Origin: Flectonema sp. DT1601 | Lineage: Eukaryota; Euglenozoa; Diplonemea; Diplonemida; Diplonemidae | Direction: 5' to 3' | Length of the DNA stretch: 64,000 nucleotides | Assembly: GCA_964019425.1 (NCBI GenBank) | Contig: OZ025803.1 | Location: 416,001-480,000, forward strand | In this document: positions 59,106-64,000 of the stretch, piece by piece | Layout: every line of letters starts with the position of its first letter | How positions within the stretch are numbered: position 1 is the first letter of the stretch | The notes under the pieces: generated by a model | What the model was told of the DNA's origin: nothing | What the model saw: the letters and a program-made list of their open reading frames with translations, nothing else | The model's database searches: none | Made by a program: the position numbers and the translations under genes

Positions 59106-61849
59106 GCACTTCCATAAAATAATGTTTTTTTTAATTTTTTTTTTTTTTTTTTTTAAACAAGCTTTGTTGTATTGAATACAACAAAATTTTAAAGAACGAA
59201 AACTAACCAAAATAGCTAAATTCTTTGACAACAGCCAAAGAAATAGAGCCTTATTGGCATTCATCCGGTGAAGAATTAATTTAGAAACGGTGAGATTTTG
59301 TATCAACAAAACACAGTACAAAATAAAAACAGATAATACTTATATTTTATAAATCAGTGACGCCAGTGGACGCGGTTGTGAAGAAAAGCCATGTGGAATT
59401 AATTTGTTGTAATGGTTTTTCATGTATGATCGTAAAGCCCATTTATGCTGCGGAAAGGTAGTGAAAGAATCGACGCACTGCACTTTCTGTACTTGTTTTA
59501 TTCATCTTGATGCGCGGTTTGTGTACTTTTAGCGGGTGACAGCTTAAAAGTAAAACTACCACCACAACAGTAATTTCAAAAAAAAAAAAAAACAAGTAAA
59601 AGTTGATACTGTATCATGGCGCCACAGATCCTTAAAAAAAGAAATAACCAAAGATATCATAGAAAAACGCCTGCTTCTAACTTGGCAGCGAATTATTTTT
59701 TTTCTTTCTTTTTTGAGATGCAATTTTTACTTGTTTTTTTCCGTTCTTCTATACCTTAATTATCGGTTACGGAAGAATTCCGCGCGTGTTCACATCTCCC
59801 ATGGGGGAACGGTATTACTAAATGTAAACATAATAACTTTTTAACAAAAAAAAATACGTGAGGGTACTGCAAAATAGAAGAGATCACATGATCATTATGG
59901 AAGATTAGTAGCAAAGCTACAAAAAGAACTTCCAAAAAAAAAAAAAAAAAAAAGTGTTTTTTTTAATTTTTATACAGATTAAAATTACAACAAAAAGACG
60001 AAGACATTTGCTACTAACCAACCTTCTTGTGTCGAGAACACAACAAGGCAGTCTGTATGTCAAATTCTTCACTATTTTGATTGATAGGTGGACGCAATTC
60101 ATTATACCATAAGGCATTGAGAACGGCTGCCGAGAATGAACTGAAAACGCTTTTTTTGATTTTTTTTTTTCTTTTTTGTTTTTGTTTCCTTTTAGACCAA
60201 TTTTTCCAATTTTGAACTAAAGGAACTGAGAAACTTGCTTTTTTTTTTTTTTTTAAAAAAAAATATCTTGTCTTTTCAAGCAAAAAAAAAAAAAAACATT
60301 TTCAATTGTCAAAAAAAAGAACAACAAAGAAAAGGGTAAAAATTTAGAACAGGTGAGACCATCGGGGGCAAGTACTAATATAACAACGACCTGAAGCTCC
60401 GTGAAGGGTTACATAGAGATCATTCAAGAAAAAACTGAAATTTTTTATTTCAATCACCGATTTCTGCATCTCAACAAATAACACTGATTTTTCTTTTTCT
60501 TAATTTGCTTCTTTTTGAAAAAAGGCAAGCCAACCCTCTTTTTAGAATTGGTCTTTGAATACAAAATTCAACATCATTATTATCAATGAAACAAAAGTCA
60601 ACCTCCGCTAGGAAAAGCTAACGGAGGGGCTTAAAAAAAAAATTACTACTGCTTGCAAAAATGCAACAGTAGTTTTAAGAAAGTATATAAAAAAACTTAT
60701 TGTTTTTTTTTCTACCAGAAAAGCTTTAAAAACTTTTTTTTTCCGAAAAATTATGCTGAGTGAATTTTTTTCAACACAATTTCCGTTTTTTTCAGTAAGA
60801 AATAAATAGTTTTTGATGGGGCGCTACAGCTATATGTTAACTTCCTTTTATTTAAGGGCAACTAACCAGATACAGAGTAAAAATAGGTAGTAAGAGAGCT
60901 ACTTCTCCCAATACCTGTAAAATAGCAAAGTATTAAACTTCGCGATAAAAGTTCTTCTTGTTTTCTGATTCTAATAAGAAAACAAAAAAAGTCTACTGAG
61001 GCCTAAGTTAAAGTGGCAAAGAAAAAAAGATAATGTTTCCGACACAAGAGCAATAATGAAAAAAAGAAAAAAAAAAAAAAGGGAAAGCTGACGATTACAA
61101 TGAAATAACAAGCCACAGCTCCTCATAAAGAGAGAGAAACAAGCATTGTATAAATTAGACAGAATCAGCTACCGAGACCCCTCGAATAGCCTTAAGAAAA
61201 TAAATAGGTTTTAAAGTTAGATTACAATAAGCAATCCAGCCAGTGGGAAGAATAAAGTAAACTGTCAACAGGTATCACTGTTTTCCAAATTAGGAAAAAA
61301 GGAAAATTATAAAAAGAAATAGTCTGACAGAGAATAGTGTTGGTTTCTGTTTTTTTTGATAATTTCATTCATTTGAAATAACAAATTTCTTTTTTTTTTT
61401 TCTTCTAAAAAAAAGACATAACAGATTGTGATAAAGTAATCAATAACAAAATATTTAGGAATAGCTTTCCCCTTCGCGTGCTTCAATCAACAATACAACA
61501 GAACATAACGACTGTGAAAACGCAAGAATCCCCACCACGCTAAGTAATAAGTTCCTACTGACATACAGGGACAAGGTACAAAAAATGCTCCGAATTCCAG
61601 TTACCAGACAGACGCTTAGTATCGCTGCTCTGGAGGTATTAAAAGAACTGCATGGGAAAGGCGATTTTTTTTTAAAAAGAAAAAGAAATAGACGGAGCTA
61701 CCTGGAGCCTAAGAACCCCAGTTAGTGAAGTAAGGTCATTCTAAAACCTACGTAACATTTTTTCCTGCTCATTAAATCTTTTTATTAAAGAGAGAGAGCT
61801 ACATATATTATCTACAACACCCAAGCCTTGAGTGCTGAGATTTGCATCG

Positions 61850-61895
61850 AGTAGCTGAAACACTTTTTTTATTCAAAGAAAGTGCTTCAGCTACT
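61850..61895 (-). other. 17-bp hairpin with 12-base loop
   Basis: AGTAGCTGAAACACTTT (61850-61866) and AAAGTGCTTCAGCTACT (61879-61895) pair with a single mismatch in DNA. In minus-strand RNA the mismatch becomes a G-U pair, so the stem is complete. It is long for chance and could be a small-RNA precursor or terminator-like element. Confidence 0.6.
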
Positions 61896-64000
61896 TCCGT
61901 TACGCTCTGCCTAATCCCGCGTTTATTAGCTACACAGTAGTTGTGTAATGTGTGACGTGTGCTGTGAATTCCAATTAGCAAGAATCTTCACACAATGATA
62001 TAAGTATAAATAACTTAAGACGCACTTAGAAGTTAACAATCAGGTCGTAGAATACAAGTTAACGTTATGCTAAGCTTCAGTTTGAGAACTAAGAAAAAAG
62101 CTTCACGTTAGATAGCGTCATTAATCAAAAAAAAAAAAAAAAAAGTCGAGTTCGCAGCTGGCTTATAGCCGCAGCAAGAGTGCTGATGTTCTGATTAGGG
62201 ACTACAAAGCTTAAGACTTAATCTCTGGGTGGACCCGATACATCATGTTTCTAACTACGGATTCGAAGAGCTCTCTTCGTCAAGCCATTTACAAATTACT
62301 AAAAAAAATTAAAAGATATCGGGTTCCATGAGAAGTACGAAACCAAGGCAGAAGTTGCCCCAGCACCTAAAACAGTCTAGTCACTGAACTCCTATCCACT
62401 TGCGGAATAAGAGAGAACAGGCTGAGGTGGTTAAAAATGGGACCAGGAAGGACGTTTAGACAAAAGGTTGCAACATGAAGAAGAGAAGTAATGAAGCTAG
62501 ATCAAAGCAAGCACATTTTTTTAATTTCTCTGTCGGTTGTATTCATGATTTCACGCAACGTGTTTGGTAAACAGTGGACGAGTAAGAAGTGATTCTGCAA
62601 CTGCTTTTCTCACTAAACCTTATCTCAGTATGTTTAACGAACATGGCAAACAAAGAATTACGTGTTTAGTTTAGATAAATAAAAAAGCATGGTGGAAATT
62701 ATTTATATAACAACTCATCCGTCTTGCAGCTGCGATCAGAATACGTTAGCCTAGTAGTACCTCATGTACAGGTAGATTAACCACATTTAACATGCGGCTG
62801 ACATCTTTTAAAAAGAATTTTTAAAAAAAATAGTAAAAAAAGTAAAAAGATCTTTTTTTTTTTCTCGTTAGCTTACTGCTCAGATTTGTAATGTCAACAT
62901 TTTCTTTTTTTTTTTTGAAAAAAAAAAAGAATGTAGATTGCGAGTCAGATTTAAATAATACACTTACAAGAAAAACACACTTTATACTATGTAAAGCGGC
63001 CCTTTGAACTTGAAGGACATAAACAGTAAACTCACACAAACAAAAAAAGTTAATACCAACCTCAAACACGGGAACACTCACTTCTTGTTAAGAAGAAGGC
63101 TGCAGGCACCCACACAGTTCACTTTTTTTTTTTAAAATTCGTTTGATGCGTGCTCAATGACAGCCTTCTTTCTTACTAAAACATTTAACAATTTATGTAT
63201 TTCGGTAAGGCAATAAAAAAAAAAAAATAAAAAAAAAAACAAAAACAAAGGAGAGAATAAATAAACTCTTGACAGTGCGTAAAGCTACCATAACTAGAGC
63301 AAAATGTGTGTGCATGTCGAGGCCAAAGTTGCTCTTGCGAGATGGTTGCTAATGCATTTAGTAACAAACATACGAGAAAAGAAAAGAAAAATATATAAAG
63401 TTCCTTTGGTAGGCTGATTCAATTCAGCAGGAAAGAAGTGGTGAAAATGACGTCTTGAAGATCACAACTATGACATAAAGCGATAGAGACCTCACATAGA
63501 AAATAAAATACCAATTACACAAACAACCACACCAGCAAGAGTTTTTTTTTTACCATGGCTACCGAAAGCAACAAAAAAAAAATGCAAAACAAACAGAAAC
63601 TCCCCCGGGTAGAAGAAAATAACATCCGGCGGCCCATACATTCGATTTCTTGAAATAAACTACTTCGAGAAAACTGGATTGATATTCGATAATAACAAAA
63701 CAAAAGACGACTTCTTTATTATTAATCAAACGTGATACGATGATACATAACAAAAAAGAAAACTTCGTTGCACAAGCCACGTCGTTAACCGCATTTAATC
63801 TCCCCGGCTAACAGCCTCAGAAGAATATGACAGAAAAAAAAGAATTTTCTCCTCCAGAGAAGACAGCTGTTTCTCAGGCATTACCACAGCTACAGTTCGA
63901 TGAGACGTCAGTACAGCAACAGGCTAAACGTTGTCCAGCATTGCCGTACCGAAATCACAATTCTTACTTCACCACAGCAATGATTGACATCAGCCTAAAG

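Larger units (their letters stand above)
51061..64000. other. Gene desert rich in poly(A) and poly(T) runs
   Basis: About 13 kb without a convincing coding frame on either strand. Runs of 10-30 A or T occur every few hundred bases in both orientations, with TTA repeats near 52198-52215 and TTTA repeats near 57790-57812. GGGAGGTAAATTGATACTTTT-like sequence occurs near 49795 and 58073. I see no tRNA, snRNA, rRNA, transposase or reverse-transcriptase signal. It may be long introns of an unseen gene, heterochromatin or subtelomere. Confidence 0.55.

Noticed and set aside
51061-64000. Poly(A)-tailed retroposon insertions
   Set aside because: Many A/T runs exist but I found no repeated body sequence, target-site duplications or tRNA-like heads to support a SINE or LINE family.

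Overview
The window is from a nuclear genome of a single-celled eukaryote that I cannot place. The evidence is: proteins interrupted by short cis-spliced introns (55-89 nt; donor usually GTATGT, acceptor usually AACAG after an A-rich stretch with no polypyrimidine tract), secretory proteins with CAP and EGF modules, a P5A ATPase, an ALKBH8-like domain, AT-rich intergenic DNA full of long A/T runs, and no tRNA, rRNA or bacterial operon signals. I placed about a dozen introns by hand. They add or correct the ends of several proteins and reveal one complete small gene (30845-31217).

Layout. 1-1223 is a 34-bp satellite (36 copies) that appears to lie inside an intron of the first gene. 1257-8156 is a giant secreted or membrane CAP protein with about 40 EGF-like modules. 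10345-11923 is a shortened, frame-broken copy of that gene which still has its stalk and transmembrane exon. 12588-12859 is a fragment of the P5A ATPase gene. Then come a PB1-TPR protein (13186), the intact P5A ATPase (15872-20521), a three-part CobW/ZNG1-like GTPase (21128-24710), a cathepsin Z (25220-26167), a glutaredoxin (26812-27123), an Asn/Gln-rich protein ending in an ALKBH8-like domain that has lost its iron ligands (28086-30270), a 75-residue new gene (30845-31217), a zinc-ribbon protein (32529-33302), an unrecognised Gln-rich protein (33756-34700), a leucine-rich-repeat protein (34927-36381), a RanBP2/LSD1-type zinc-finger protein (36705-37244), a carboxylesterase (39050-40981), an ERCC6L/PICH-like SNF2 translocase (41888-45506) and an unrecognised basic nuclear-type protein (45821-48046).

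All 15 confident intact genes and both gene fragments are on the minus strand. From 48047 to 64000 the character changes: about 16 kb more AT-rich, with poly(A)/poly(T) runs on both strands and no convincing long reading frame. It holds a GC-richer island with clustered perfect inverted repeats (50340-51060) and some isolated strong hairpins. The genes do not form one pathway. Loose themes are secretion and membrane quality control (CAP/EGF, P5A, cathepsin Z, esterase) and nucleic-acid or chromatin work (PICH-like, ALKBH8-like, zinc-finger proteins).

The points most worth a second look are the intronic satellite whose variants keep RNA pairing only on the gene strand, the ALKBH8-like pseudoenzyme, the decayed duplicates next to their intact parents, the one-strand gene array, and the sharp switch to a gene desert.
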